A stretch of DNA of 64,000 bases, from NCBI RefSeq assembly GCF_041381155.1, contig NC_091135.1, forward strand, positions 2,672,490-2,736,489. Reading direction: 5' to 3'. The translations under genes and the position numbers were made by a program. This DNA comes from Argopecten irradians (taxonomy: Eukaryota; Mollusca; Bivalvia; Pectinida; Pectinidae). Positions 50,101-59,606 of the stretch are shown one piece after another. How positions within the stretch are numbered: position 1 is the first letter of the stretch; every line of letters begins with the position of its first letter. Below the pieces are notes generated by a model. That model was not told the DNA's origin. It saw only the letters and a list, made by a program, of their open reading frames with translations, and searched no databases.

Positions 50101-51161
50101 ATGTCTCATTAACAGCACAATGCAGAACACAGAGCGTGGTAAAAAGATCAATGCTGCAGTGTCACAAACAGGCAAATATGTCATGCAAACTGGGAAAGTT
50201 GTAGGTGAGTTGTCTCCCCTGATAGTGTGGTGATTCCAACCATAAAACTATTGATATACATTGAAATATGTTTAAATGAGACTCTAGTTGATGAAATACA
50301 CCTATTTGTTCCTATATATATACCTTTGCATTCCTCAAGATTTATATTTACGAAGTTTGAAAAACAAGCCACCTTTCAATAGGCTTTGGAGCTATGAACT
50401 TGTCAATGACTGAAAGGTGCAAACAGTAAAACTCCTATAACTCGAACAGCAAGGGATTGAGGAATACAGGGTACTCAACTCATCTGAGGTTGGTCAAGAT
50501 CGGTCATACATAGTCAAAATGTCTGGTCTCAAACTATTATAAACAATGTGTGTTAATGACATTTTAATTACCATGATTTTCAGCATTTTGAATTTTTAAA
50601 TGCTCTTTGATAGCAATATCAAATTGAAAAAATATATATATATAAAATGAGCATTTTAAAAATTTCTCAATTGAAGGGCCGAACACCTGTTCAAAGAATG
50701 CAAGGTTTAATACTATTTATTTGATGAAATGGGGATACATTTCTATTGGAGGAATAAGGGGTGTTCGACATACAGTGGTTAGAGCTATCCAGGGTTTTGT
50801 TAGATGAAACAGAGGGACACAGTTTGGACCATGCGATCAGTTCGACGAATGGAGGGTATTCGAGGAATAGGGGTTCGAGTTAGAGGGGTTATACTGTACA
50901 TGTATAAGGAAACACATTCTAACATATAATCAAAGTAAATCATGTAATAGCTGTATACAAAAACCAGAATTGTTTTGTTTCAATTCATTGTCATATTTGA
51001 AAGCAAAACATTCTGATTTTTTCTTTAGAAATTGACTGTGTGTATAGTATTATAAATATGCATGTTTTGATATCCGGCTGACTGTTTCAGGTGGTGCCAT
51101 CACTCATGCTCGGTCAGCCATGTCGTCATGGTTCAGCAGAAGCACCAAGGAACAGTCATGA
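35031..51161 (+). CDS. AVL9: AVL9 homolog, DENN-related late secretory pathway protein; whole gene
   Basis: CDS join(35031..35111, 38087..38207, 38508..38593, 39192..39263, 39486..39642, 40101..40180, 42416..42485, 42957..44428, 44561..44695, 45742..45883, 46571..46651, 48224..48338, 48553..48606, 50116..50204, 51091..51161) gives 941 aa plus stop, with every junction GT/AG and in phase. The N-terminal half (1-225) matches AVL9: V-V-V-I-G-F-H-H-K-K-G-C-Q, A-Y-P-P-L-I, L-I-T-H-A-Y-F-E-E, F-R-H-K-I-V-L-L-F-K. The C-terminal half (about 710-941) matches again: G-A-T-N-M-L-F, T-A-D-L-R-F-A-D, W-E-G-G-D-E-W, E-R-G-K-K-I, Q-T-G-K-V-V-G. Between them is a Ser/Glu/Asp-rich linker of about 480 residues, far longer than in vertebrate AVL9 (total about 650 aa). 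AVL9 proteins act in post-Golgi secretory traffic and cell polarity. The start has a good context (ACGATGG). Confidence 0.95.
35112..38086 (+). other. AVL9 intron 1 with repeated TTATCGACCCC motifs and a G24 run
   Basis: TTATCGACCCC occurs on the plus strand at 35722, 35899, 35919 and 37219, and on the minus strand at 37579-37589; a degenerate minus copy is at about 37166. A run of 24 G is at 37141-37164. CT-rich tracts are at 36620-36690. Open frames here (36395-36697 and others) have no recognised motif. Confidence 0.6.
38087..38207 (+). CDS. AVL9: AVL9 exon 2
   Basis: Acceptor GTTACAG. Residues 28-67 begin V-E-F-A-Y-P-P-L-I and end P-D-G-A-H-N-Y-T-Q. Donor GTACTT, phase 1. Confidence 0.93.
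38508..38593 (+). CDS. AVL9: AVL9 exon 3
   Basis: Residues 68-96: D-T-I-F-F-H-L-P, then V-Y-G-V-A-C-Y-R-Q, the uDENN-like strand region. Donor GTAAGT, phase 0. Confidence 0.93.
39192..39263 (+). CDS. AVL9: AVL9 exon 4
   Basis: Residues 97-120, with D-V-T-R-S-T-V-Q-K-S-V-C-V-L-S. Acceptor TTTACAG, donor GTTAGT, phase 0. Confidence 0.93.
39486..39642 (+). CDS. AVL9: AVL9 exon 5
   Basis: Residues 121-172: P-L-F-G-L-V-K-A-K-L then I-T-H-A-Y-F-E-E-R-D-F. Acceptor TTCTTCAG, donor GTAGGT, phase 1. Confidence 0.93.
40101..40180 (+). CDS. AVL9: AVL9 exon 6
   Basis: Residues 173-199: V-R-D-V-V-C-Q-F-R-H-K-I-V-L-L-F-K-L. Acceptor TTTTATAG, donor GTAAGT, phase 0. Confidence 0.93.
40343..40698. mobile_element. 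MITE family 'AGATGCTCC', copy 2 (356 bp), in AVL9 intron 6
   Basis: TIRs are AGATGCTCCACCGCCGACA and, inverted from the right, AGATGCTCCACCGCTGACA. TTAA duplications are at 40339-40342 and 40699-40702. It is homologous to 34274-34642. Probably a piggyBac-type non-autonomous element. Confidence 0.85.
41109..41828. mobile_element. Long-TIR DNA element (720 bp) with 8-bp target duplication, in AVL9 intron 6
   Basis: Inverted repeats of about 75 bases start TCAACTTCGCTAGCCAAGGG at the left and recur inverted at the right, with few mismatches. The target duplication AGCACAAG is at 41101-41108 and 41829-41836. An 8-bp duplication fits hAT-type or related transposases. No transposase frame is present. 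Confidence 0.8.
41975..42415 (+). repeat. Seven decoy copies of the AVL9 exon-7 splice acceptor and exon start (63-bp period)
   Basis: Units begin at 41975, 42038, 42101, 42164, 42227, 42290 and 42353; the eighth unit, at 42416, is the real exon 7. Each has the tract TATTTTCGTGTCTAG (ATTTAG in the first) and the exon start GTTTTATTCAGTGG. In exon frame, copies 1-6 carry CCGTCTGTTTAG and stop at codon 9. Copy 7 has the coding version CCACCTGTTGAG but stops at codon 12 (TAA). The array also makes an unrelated 194-codon frame in another register, which is not a gene. Confidence 0.9.
42416..42485 (+). CDS. AVL9: AVL9 exon 7 (last of eight near-identical acceptor copies)
   Basis: Residues 200-222: V-L-F-S-G-P-P-V-E-K-L, then L-L-S-L-L-S-L-F-P, matching the family up to the G-M-I-E of exon 8. 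The donor GTAAGT is in phase 1. Only this copy has the full exon and donor. Confidence 0.92.
42957..44428 (+). CDS. AVL9: AVL9 exon 8 (large, disordered linker)
   Basis: A single 1,472-base exon encodes residues 223-713. It begins G-M-I-E-F-G-L-E-E, then becomes rich in Ser, Glu, Asp, Asn and Thr with no predicted fold. Near the end a basic segment (K-A-A-A-L-K-N-K-L and R-E-K-T-S-R-L-K-R, about residues 650-675) could bind membrane. It then returns to conserved sequence at C-G-F-P-L-V-I-F-S-K. Donor GTAAAA, phase 0. Confidence 0.93.
44561..44695 (+). CDS. AVL9: AVL9 exon 9
   Basis: Residues 714-758: Y-L-S-L-Q-Y-Y-D, then F-V-I-G-A-T-N-M-L-F-K-Q-K. Acceptor CTTCCAG, donor GTGAGT, phase 0. 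Confidence 0.93.
45742..45883 (+). CDS. AVL9: AVL9 exon 10
   Basis: Residues 759-805, with L-T-T-A-D-L-R-F-A-D and ending F-D-G-T. Acceptor TTGACAG, donor GTACAT, phase 1. Confidence 0.92.
46571..46651 (+). CDS. AVL9: AVL9 exon 11
   Basis: Residues 806-832: E-W-E-G-G-D-E-W-L-R-A-Q-F. The donor is GTACCT (weaker than the others), phase 1. It was chosen because it keeps frame and family spacing with exon 12. Confidence 0.85.
46787..47762. mobile_element. Pogo/Tigger-like non-autonomous element (976 bp), in AVL9 intron 11
   Basis: Left TIR CAGTCAAACCTCGATGTATC with inverse ATCGAGGTTTGACTA at the right end. TA dinucleotides are at 46785-46786 and 47763-47764. Further TTCGAATCATCGAG and GTTCGATACA words lie inside the right end. 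TA duplication and the CAGTCAAACCTCG start fit Tc1/mariner superfamily elements of the pogo type. No transposase frame survives. Confidence 0.7.
48224..48338 (+). CDS. AVL9: AVL9 exon 12
   Basis: Residues 833-870: F-K-T-T-H-S-Y-R-V-W. Acceptor TTTTTCAG, donor GTGAGT, phase 2. Confidence 0.92.
48553..48606 (+). CDS. AVL9: AVL9 exon 13
   Basis: Residues 871-888: H-P-Y-H-G-N-L-G-V-S-D-I-R-M-R-L-S. Donor GTAAGT, phase 2. A 54-base exon. Confidence 0.92.
48640..49200. repeat. Dispersed repeat in AVL9 intron 13, related to 60585-60890
   Basis: The two regions share AATCTGACTTTCT / AATCTGGCTTTCT, then AAAAAAAATCTGAG / AAAAAAAATCCGAG and GCGCATAAAAACC / GCGCAAAAACCC. Later they share CAATTATAAGCATT / AATTATAAGCATT, TTTCATAC and AAAAAATAGTAAC. 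Divergence is high. The segment 49003-49160 includes a minus-strand frame that looks repeat-derived. Confidence 0.45.
50116..50204 (+). CDS. AVL9: AVL9 exon 14
   Basis: Residues 889-918: M-Q-N-T-E-R-G-K-K-I-N-A, then Q-T-G-K-V-V-G. Acceptor TTAACAG, donor GTGAGT, phase 1. Confidence 0.93.
50424..50896. mobile_element. Tc1/mariner-like non-autonomous element (473 bp), in AVL9 intron 14
   Basis: Left TIR CAGTAAAACTCCTATAACTC and right TIR, inverted, CAGTATAACCCCTCTAACTC, each followed by GAAC. The right flank is TA; the left flank is AA, so it is worn. Repeated GGGTATTCGAGGAATAGGGG words are at the right end. Confidence 0.65.
51091..51161 (+). CDS. AVL9: AVL9 exon 15 (last coding exon)
   Basis: Residues 919-941: G-A-I-T-H-A-R-S-A-M-S-S-W-F-S-R-S, stop TGA at 51159-51161. 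Acceptor CTGTTTCAG. Confidence 0.93.
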
Positions 51162-52465
51162 ACATGCTTAGCTTTATTTAATCTTACTCTAGAAGCATTG
51201 GTAACTGTCAATATTACAAGGGATACAGCCATTGGGTCAAGGCTGAAAATCTAAAACATTTTCTTATTCAAAGTATTTTGTTGATCTCAACGTTTTGGTA
51301 AATATTGTATAGTAAAGTAAACTTATCTCATTCTCAGATAACAAGTTATTATGATCCCCTTCACCTGGAGATTATAAACTCCCGATACTAATGAAAACCT
51401 TAATGTTTATTAATTAGAGGATGATTGAGTAAATGCTAACAATTAGTACATTTAACTTTTCGATAAAGGTTGAATTTGATCTTGTTGAATCCGTTGATTT
51501 TCCCTGTCATAGTGTGCAAGTTGACCTTGGAATTATTTTGTGATAGGTTAATTATTATTAACCATTATAAATTTGCCATGTATGTATGTTTAAAAACTGC
51601 ATGATTGCAGAAAACCGTGTCAATTATGAAGGTGATCATTACATTTGTATTATTAGCAGTGAATTAAGAAACCTGGTTAGAATGATGATGATAACAGAAT
51701 GTTGGATGTTCCACAAAATTGTGATCTTTTTAAAAGAGGAAACTTTGAACAACAATCATTATTGAAACCAGATAATCTATTGGTGTCCTGTCATTAAATC
51801 ATAAAAAGGGTGTTTTTGTAAAACAAAATAGATGAATGACAGCATTTAGGAGCTGGTTTGAAAATTAATTCTCAAATTGAATATTTTCCAAATGTTGAAA
51901 ATTACACATTGTATCAATATTCAAGGAAATCACGTATTTTCTGTAGCATGAGTAAATTTCTACACTGTATATTATAAATCGTAGATAAATGAAGGAATAA
52001 CTTGCTTTATAATACACATAATCCTATTAATTAACAAATATAATTTTAACAAGTGTAACAAATTTTGAAATTGAGACTGATTTTTATACAATATTCATAT
52101 ACATAATTGCTAGACGTTTACCTCGAACATCAAAACCATGCAATGCATTTTTTGCTTTAATTTGTTGGAATCTGAAAATATTTAATGCCATACCTTTACA
52201 ATATTGTTAATAGATCAGGGGTTTGGATAGTTCAGGGCTTGTTAAGGATATGTTGTATAATGTGGTGGGAAATAAGATGGGAAGTAGTATAAGAGGTAAT
52301 AAAATTATTTGCCCTTGTTAGCAGGTACTGATAGTAACATTCAGCTTTTGAAATTAATGCCTGTCCGTCTACATGTGACCGGCAACTTTATGGTAGGACA
52401 GACAATTTTTGCCATGTAACTGGTCCTTTGACCGGCAACTTTTTGGTCCAGATAGAAGATTAATA
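51162..52465 (+). other. AVL9 3' flank, probable 3'UTR
   Basis: Unique AT-rich sequence without repeats or coding frames, as expected of a long 3'UTR. The first AATAAA after the stop is at 52298-52303, with an ATTAAA variant near 51795. The true end cannot be set from sequence alone. Confidence 0.4.
52298..52303 (+). terminator. AVL9: Candidate polyadenylation signal for AVL9
   Basis: First AATAAA downstream of the AVL9 stop, about 1.1 kb away. A GT-containing stretch follows within 25 bases. Later candidates exist (for example near 54832). Confidence 0.25.
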
Positions 52466-52862
52466 GAATCTTACATGGGTCTGTGAAGTGGACTGGGATA
52501 TCTCAACCCGAGTGAAAGATTTTGGCCGGTCAACCTGAGGCTTGCCGAGGGTTGACGGCCAAAATCTTTCACGAGGGTTGATATATCCCAGTCCACTTCA
52601 CAGACCCATGTAAGATTCTTTTTCTCCCATACTTAGTAGTAAAATGACGAAGTTCCACTTGTTTTCCAGCTTTTTCATCGCGTCATTATCGCAGGAACGT
52701 AGTTATGCGTCAAAATTGATGACGTCATCTACAATGCTCGCCGCAGTTACGCAACATGTATTGATGACGTCACATTATTGTTTAGCGCGTGTGAGCTGTC
52801 TTACACCCCCCTGTGTAAGATAGAGATATCTTTTCCCTAGCAAACGCTGTGAAGTATGGGAG
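52466..52862. mobile_element. Foldback element B with CTGAGGCTTGCCGAGG core
   Basis: Positions 52466-52618 form a near-perfect hairpin of about 153 bases. Its centre has CCTGAGGCTTGCCGAGGG and its arms include GACTGGGATATCTCAACCC. TTCTCCCATACTT follows at about 52622, and the inverse AAGTATGGGAG ends at 52862; TGATGACGTCA words lie between. The layout matches element A (26231-26715), while the arm sequences differ. Confidence 0.7.
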
Positions 52863-53372
52863 TAATATAAATCCAAATAGGTTAGAATTGTAGAAAGGTT
52901 GCAGATCAAACTGTACAAAACAAATTTTTGTAATATTCTGGTTTTCAGCCAACTTTGTTGAGAGCACACGATTTGAAACAGATAGCTGGATTTTTTTGTT
53001 AGTAAAATTAATACTTTGCTATAAACTACAAGGATGAATTTTAATTTTGTAAGGAATCTAGGACCAGTAACATTGAGTCAAGACCAGTAACTTTTAGGGC
53101 CACCCAGTCCTGAGGACCAGCTGAAAAAAGTCCTTAATGGAGAACACTGGTAACATCATCAATTTACATCTGGAAAATCATCTTTTGGTTTTGAAATATG
53201 ACAAAATAATAATTAAGATTAATGGTGTTTTATTTTATAATGGGATTCCTTCTTACAAGGACCAATGACACTACTACTACATTAGGCAAGAGATATGTGT
53301 CAGAGTTACTCTCCTTCGATTCACTCTGTCAGCAGGTACATTATATTTAGATCTGAATGGAAGACTTATTAA

Positions 53373-54177
53373 GGGCTGTTCCAGCAAAACATATATGGCA
53401 CCCAGGGAAGGCACTTTAAAAAATAGTATGGGCTATGGTGGGTTCAAAATAAAATCCCTTCTGTGCCAGGGTGGCGTTTCAATAAAATCACTGCTGTGGG
53501 TGGGACTATCTGAAGCACTTTTTGAAATAAAATGCAAAATTTGTGTTTTATAATGTTGCTCTCAGTCATCCTGACTACAAAAAGTAACTGTTGAGAAAAA
53601 TGTTATTTTCTGACAATATTAAATAAGTTGTTCATCTTCAATAAAAAAAACCAATTATTTTATTTTCTTGTTTTTTTTATATAATATTGATAGATTATTT
53701 ATCTAAAACATATTATATTCATTCAAACTTGACAATGGTACAGAGATACAAGGGATCAGTTTTGGCAAAAGAACAGATCTTTATTTAAATTCACTGTTAT
53801 TAAGTCGTGGAAAAAGTAGCAGTTCACAAGCTTATGTGTGAATGTCCACATGTCTACTCTTGCATTATGCTTCAGAAACATTTCGGTATCTTTAGTAGAT
53901 TTTCTGCTGGTTCTACAAGGATTGTAGCCTTATACGAATTTAGTAATAGATGCAGCATATCAAACAGTAGTTCACTGCACCATATACAGTGCAATTTTGT
54001 CCTAGGACTCTTCGGTGATGCTAGAAATCAAAATATGTAAATCCAAAAAGAAATAGAAAATTAAATCGCTTCTATGCCATGGTTCACAACAAAATAGATA
54101 TGTGTGTTGGTCTATCGGTGGGTCTCCCAATTTCAAAGTGCCTTTCCCCCTAACATATATGTTTTACTGGAACAGCC
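53373..54177. mobile_element. TTAA-flanked TIR element (about 805 bp)
   Basis: The left end, GGGCTGTTCCAGCAAAACAT, continues into AGGGAAGGCACTTT. The right end, inverted, starts GGCTGTTCCAGTAAAACATA and continues to GGGGGAAAGGCACTTT, so the TIRs are close to 48 bases with some mismatches. TTAA is at 53369-53372 and 54178-54181. Probably piggyBac-type and non-autonomous. The frame at 53807-54040 has no transposase motif. Confidence 0.8.
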
Positions 54178-54181
54178 TTAA

Positions 54182-57100
54182 GCATTCAAACACTGTTCAA
54201 ATGGTTTTTTTTTCTTCTGGAAATGCTGCCTAAATATCTGTTAAAGCATAAATTTCTGAGTGATATGAACTAAATATATTTATACATTTGTATATACTGT
54301 TTTCATTAAAGTTTGTTAAAAATCCATAACATTGTTACATAATTAGATAAGAGACTTTTTCAATAGATTTGTTAAAGTTGTTATGTAATTTGTAATATTA
54401 ACTTTAAACAATTCATGTCGTTCCCAGCTGTTTAAATCTTCTGACTAGAGACGTTAAAGTTTGTAAATGTATATGCCACAAAACGGGTACCAATGGCAAT
54501 TAATTTTGTAGTATTAATTATAAACTCCAAATTGACTAATGTTGGATCTGCATTTACAATGTACAACCAGTAAATGTACAGCCTGGTTTTCCATGACAAT
54601 ATTGTTTTTTTTTTTTTTTTAAATGTTTACTTGCCAATATCATAGTTCCATATTGCTAAATTATGATATCTAAAAGATTACATGCTTTTCATTCTGGATC
54701 TGAACTTTAGGTCAATGAAGATAAGTACACATTTTTCACTGTTTACCTTTACTGAAGAAAATATTTAACTTTTTTTTTGGTGTCATTATTTGAACACATA
54801 AGTATATATACACAACAGGTATGGAAACAATGAATAAAGCAACTGCATTCAATTTTGAAAAAGTTATAAACATGAAAGTTATGTGGGTTTTTCCCCCCCA
54901 AAAAATTAATGAATCATCTTTTAATACATAGATACATATGTCTATTTCCGAGGGTTCTGTTTGTTTTTGTATATTTTTTTATCTGTTAAATTATAAAATG
55001 TTGAATTACAACTTGTATGCTTTGTCTGAGAAGTAAAAAAAAACTGGTGAGTGTACAGTGATAAGCTCTGGTCATGTCAATGCATGTACATTGTACTATA
55101 CAATGATAGACAGGTGAGTTCCGACTGCCTTTGAATATATAATACGTCATTATAGATATCATTTTTGGGATACATACTGTGTTAATAAATCCTACTATTT
55201 TATGTGTCGTGTACCCGGAGATCCATATAATGGTCATATATTATGACACAATACTGTATCTGATGTTGATTACGAGGTTTGTTTTATTGGGGTATAAGTT
55301 CAGACCTATGAGATATATATAGGTGATGACACTTGGGTGTCTAGTATGTACAAAGGGATATTATAGTAAGGTACTATTGTTATAAATACACCAAATATAT
55401 ATTTGTCAGTAGATGTACTGTTTAGATTATTATTGTTAAAACGTTTAATATATTTATATATTTGGTTGACACATTATTTATTTAAATGTGTATGTATAAC
55501 TACCATACCTCTGTGTTAATATCTGGTGTAGACGATGGAATCGTATTCCTGCTTCATCCGAGTTATTCTGTCGTTATAAATGTCATTATTCTTAATAAAA
55601 ATAACTCGGACTACGCCCACTCTGTATTGTTGGTATAATGATAAAGGCAAATTGTAACCATACTTGTTGTAATTTATGATATTTTCTAGTGGTTTTCTTA
55701 ATGGGAAACAATCCCAATAGACTATAATGAATGCTTATAAGCATCTCTACACGTAGTTATCGCCTATTAGCATCTCTACACATAGTTATCGCCCCTGAAA
55801 ATACCCGGCTATATAGTTCCTTCCAGAATACAAGTATATGGCAGTATGTACATACCAAAGGTATTAATGAGTGATATGTTTCGTCTTTCTGTTGAGCTGT
55901 TATTGTTTTTTACGTTATTTGTTGGTGGGAGAAGTACGTGATTCTTGCTTCTCTCTGGAGAATTAAAAAAAGTTGCTTCTGAATTTGTTATTAAATACAA
56001 TGCCATTACAAAAACAAAATGACAATTTAAAATAAAAAAAAACAGTAATTACACAACATTGCATCACAATCAATGTGAAACATTTCATTTTCGAATATAC
56101 AACATTTTGTGTCTTCGTTCTTCTCAACCTATTCACAAATACAGAAATTTCCAGGTGAATGGCTTGTTAACATTTACATCTACGTTCATACAGTGCAACA
56201 CATTTGTACTCACATTTGAGCTGTCGTGAGATAAAGATTGCATGTCTGACTAAAATAAAGTAGTAAAAGTTCAGTTTTGGACTAAGATGATAACTCATTA
56301 GAATTACTGATAGTACAATACACCTGCATATCGATGACAAGTAAACATTTTATACAATGTAGTTCATGAGTTTGAGAACTGTATGATTGTTAATTTTACA
56401 AAGCTAGCCTGGTTAGACTTTAAATCGGAATCATTATTATTATAGCTTTGATTGCAATATTGCTGTGTGTTTTGTTTAATATATTTGTACATTCTGTTCT
56501 ACATTTATGACAGGCCTCTGAATCAGAAATTTATAACTCCGGGATAAGATTTCAAGGATGTGTCTTTACTGGTTTTCTTTTCAATTATTAAGATTTACCT
56601 AAATCTGGTAGATATTGTGCTTAAATATAAATTGTTGTTTTAACAGAAATGGAGATAAAAGTCAATGATAGTCTATTCACCCACCGTTAAATGTTAAATT
56701 GCAAAAATTATAATTAATTATAACTTACAATGTATTGTAATTAGGGACGTTTATAAGTTGTGCCAGTTTCTGGCTAATTACCGTCGGTCTATACCAGTGC
56801 CATCCTGACCCCAAAAACATGAGATGTCATTGAATGGATTTTTGTTTTGAAAGGACACAAAATTTATAAACACACAAACCAATAGTATCTATATCTAATA
56901 CCTAACTTCATCACACTTCCTTGTTGTCTCGTCATAAATATAAGATGCTAAAATTGTTTAGACGGAAAAATTCAAATATTTTCTATGACATAAAGGAAGT
57001 AAAATAACATACATGCTTTAATATTTGTTTAGAAGTGGAAAACATTAGGAAAGGAATTTATATACATTATTTGTAAATATATTAATGTGATATATTTCTA

Positions 57101-57360
57101 ATCTAGTTTTGAAATATCCTTTGTAAAAAAGTGTAGGCTGTCACAATATTAACCTGAAAGTGGTCGTGCTACTGAATGTTTTGATACAATGCATATGAAC
57201 ATTTGGTAGACAATTTCATGAAATGATATTACATTTGTAACTTTGGATTTGTTAAAGCAGTTAAATAACCGTGATCATGTAAGGTACACGGTTGTGGAAA
57301 CAAGTAATGGTACTTTTCAAATAAATGGAATCACAAAAATGTTCTATAGCTTCTTTTTTA
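54182..57360. other. No gene seen
   Basis: AT-rich sequence with T-runs (near 54606-54620), and a short duplicated GCATCTCTACAC-GTAGTTATCGCC word (55741 and 55769). Frames at 54986-55237 and 55809-56006 carry no recognised features. Confidence 0.5.
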
Positions 57361-57680
57361 AGCTCACCTGGTCCGAAGGACCAAGATGAGCTTAAGCGAT
57401 ACCGTGGCGTCCTTGGCCTCCGTCGTCCCTCCTTGGTCTGTCTGTCCGTTGTCTGTCAACAATCGACTTCTTCTCCATAACCGCTGGTCGGATTTCAACA
57501 AAATTTGACTGGTGGCATCCTTAAGGGTTACTGATTGAAAATTGTACAAATGATGGGGCCCCCCCCCCCCCCCCCCCAGGGGCCTGAGGGACGAGGTCAA
57601 AAGGGGTTGTAAATTTTTTGAGTCGGGTTGCGTATTTCAGCAATCGCCAAGTAAAAGTAATATATAAGGGATTCGGTTCC
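57361..57680. repeat. Dispersed repeat with AGCTCACCTGGTCCGAAGG hairpin and C19 run
   Basis: Starts with a hairpin, AGCTCACCTGGTCC and GGACCAAGATGAGCTT (57361-57392). It is followed by CCGTCGTCC and GTCTGTCTGTCCGTTGTCTG, then a C-run at 57559-57577. The start matches a repeat class widespread in molluscs (general knowledge, not searched). Its outward-facing frames at 57364-57600 and 57521-57748 are repeat-derived. Confidence 0.55.
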
Positions 57681-58379
57681 AGCCTAGCACTACTCCATAA
57701 AACAACAAAGTCAGGAATAAAAATCAACTTATGATTTATTATAATCACAAATCATCAAAGTACAGGTACTGGATACATGGAGATTTACCAAGGTTATACA
57801 AATATTCTACACTGAAATAATTATCTAGATTCTTGAAGACATTATGGAACATGGAACATTCCCATAGATGGAGGTGCTTCCATCTATACTGGTACATATG
57901 TATAATGCTCCGAGTATGGAGAAATAAATAGCTAATATCCTGTACGCCTTTAAAAAATTCAAAAGGCCCGAGGGGCTATGTTTATTAATGAAGTTAATTA
58001 AATTTTGTTATTAGTATACCAAGATGGCAGTGTGGATGTAGATTGGCCATATTGATATTTATCAAGTAGCTTAATCATGTCCTGGAGTTGTAAGTTATCG
58101 TGGTAAAGATCTCGCACATTTACTTATCGTCATCATGTATGAATTAGTATATCAACTGGTCGCGTATACCTGCTAAAGAAATATTTTGAATATTGTGTAA
58201 TCAGATATTTTTATAATTCATTTCATTTTCAACGAATCTTTTTATTAAATATGCCTACGATCACAGTAACTAATTAAGCCATATAATTTACAGGGAACAT
58301 TTCTGCAGTGTACCCTCATCTTACGCAGTTTTACATGCTTGATTCCTATGTCTGTAGATCTCTATGCATATGACTAACG
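57681..58379. other. No gene seen
   Basis: AT-rich unique sequence, without supported features. Confidence 0.5.
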
Positions 58380-58384
58380 CTCAA

Positions 58385-59135
58385 AATTTTGCTTATTCGA
58401 AACTCGTTATCTCAAAATTCAAAGACCAACGAAAATAATTCGACTGATCCGGAATTCAACTCTTGAAAAAAATAATGTCATTAGGTTTGATAAGAACGTG
58501 GTTTAAACAGTCCTTATCTTATGATTAATACAGTCGGGTACATGCCTATTACCGTGATCAGCATAATATCGTGATTTTCCAACTTATAAGGTTTGTATTA
58601 AATGATTTTTTTTATGATTTCAGATATTTTTGGATTTTTTAAATACACAAAATAACTTTAACTACGATAATATGATCGTCACGATAATAGGCACACACAT
58701 GATCATGATTTCGAAATTAACACGCACCCATTGCAAGCCAGTTAAACAAACACACTTTTGGTCATGATCAGTCACGCGTAGGCCTGCGTATACCGATTGC
58801 GGTATATGCAGCAAAACTAATTATGCGTTGCGACAAATCAAAGGTGAATTTCAATTGTTTGTATGCATTGTATATTTGCGTAATTATTTTTTTTTTAAAT
58901 TTGATATTTTGACTGAAATTAAATTCAAGATAGCGACTGTTTTTTTCGCTGAATATCCGTTCTAGGGACCAGGAATTGACTTTGACTCAACCGGAGTTTC
59001 GAATCATCGAAATTTGAGGTATCCGCTCTTAAAATACATAAACAAAGAAGGGGGGGAAAAGCGGACTTCAAAATTAATTCGAATCAACCGGAATTTCGAG
59101 TCAAGTGATTTTGAGACAACGAGTTTAGACTGTAT
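58385..59135. mobile_element. Worn pogo-like element (about 750 bp)
   Basis: The right end, inverted, reads ACAGTCTAAACTCGTTGTCT then CAAAATCACTTGACTCG. The left end has GAAACTCGTTATCTCAAAAT at about 58399. Words such as CAACCGGAGTTTCGAATCAT (58989) show internal TIR-like repeats. No transposase frame. Confidence 0.5.
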
Positions 59136-59314
59136 TGTTATAAGATACGATCTTCGGCGGTTATACCAGAAAAATATCCGTCTATTCTGTGTACACATTT
59201 CTACGTAATTTTGCACCGTCTTCATATAGGATCTGGGTAGCTTCAGTTGCGCTGATCCGGATCCCCTGAGATTAGTGGCAAAATAAAGAAAAGAAATCTA
59301 AAATTGAACAGTCT

Positions 59315-59320
59315 TTTATT
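59315..59320 (-). terminator. Polyadenylation signal of the crystallin gene
   Basis: AATAAA on the minus strand, about 150 bases after the crystallin stop codon. Spacing and context (TATCAATAAAAGACTG) are typical for a short 3'UTR. Confidence 0.6.
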
Positions 59321-59467
59321 GATATACTAGTGCCATGCGGTAACGTTGTCAAGAATGTCATCAGTACCACGCTTTAAGAGGTCATTGGTGATTTTAGTTT
59401 ATAATCATCAATCACATCGGATATTGAGTAAACTTGCTGGTTTGTCCTCATCCTCATTACGTCTATC

Positions 59468-59606
59468 TTAGCTATCAAGAGTAATAGGCTTCAGGGATGA
59501 TATGGCGTTGTTCTGGAAGTGACCCTCAGACGACGTTCCGTTGAAAGCTCCTCTGGTGAACAGGTACTGGGGTCCTTCGTAATTGGCGTCACGGTAGGCT
59601 ATCCAG
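59468..59606 (-). CDS. Crystallin gene exon 5 (motif 4, Ca site)
   Basis: Acceptor ACATGTAG. Residues 135-180, W-I-A-Y-R-D-A-N-Y-E-G, then N-N-A-I-S-S-L-K-P, stop TAA at 59468-59470. Confidence 0.92.

Noticed and set aside
57364..57748. Minus-strand frames with a poly-Gly run
   Set aside because: They come from the C-run and the dispersed repeat around it.
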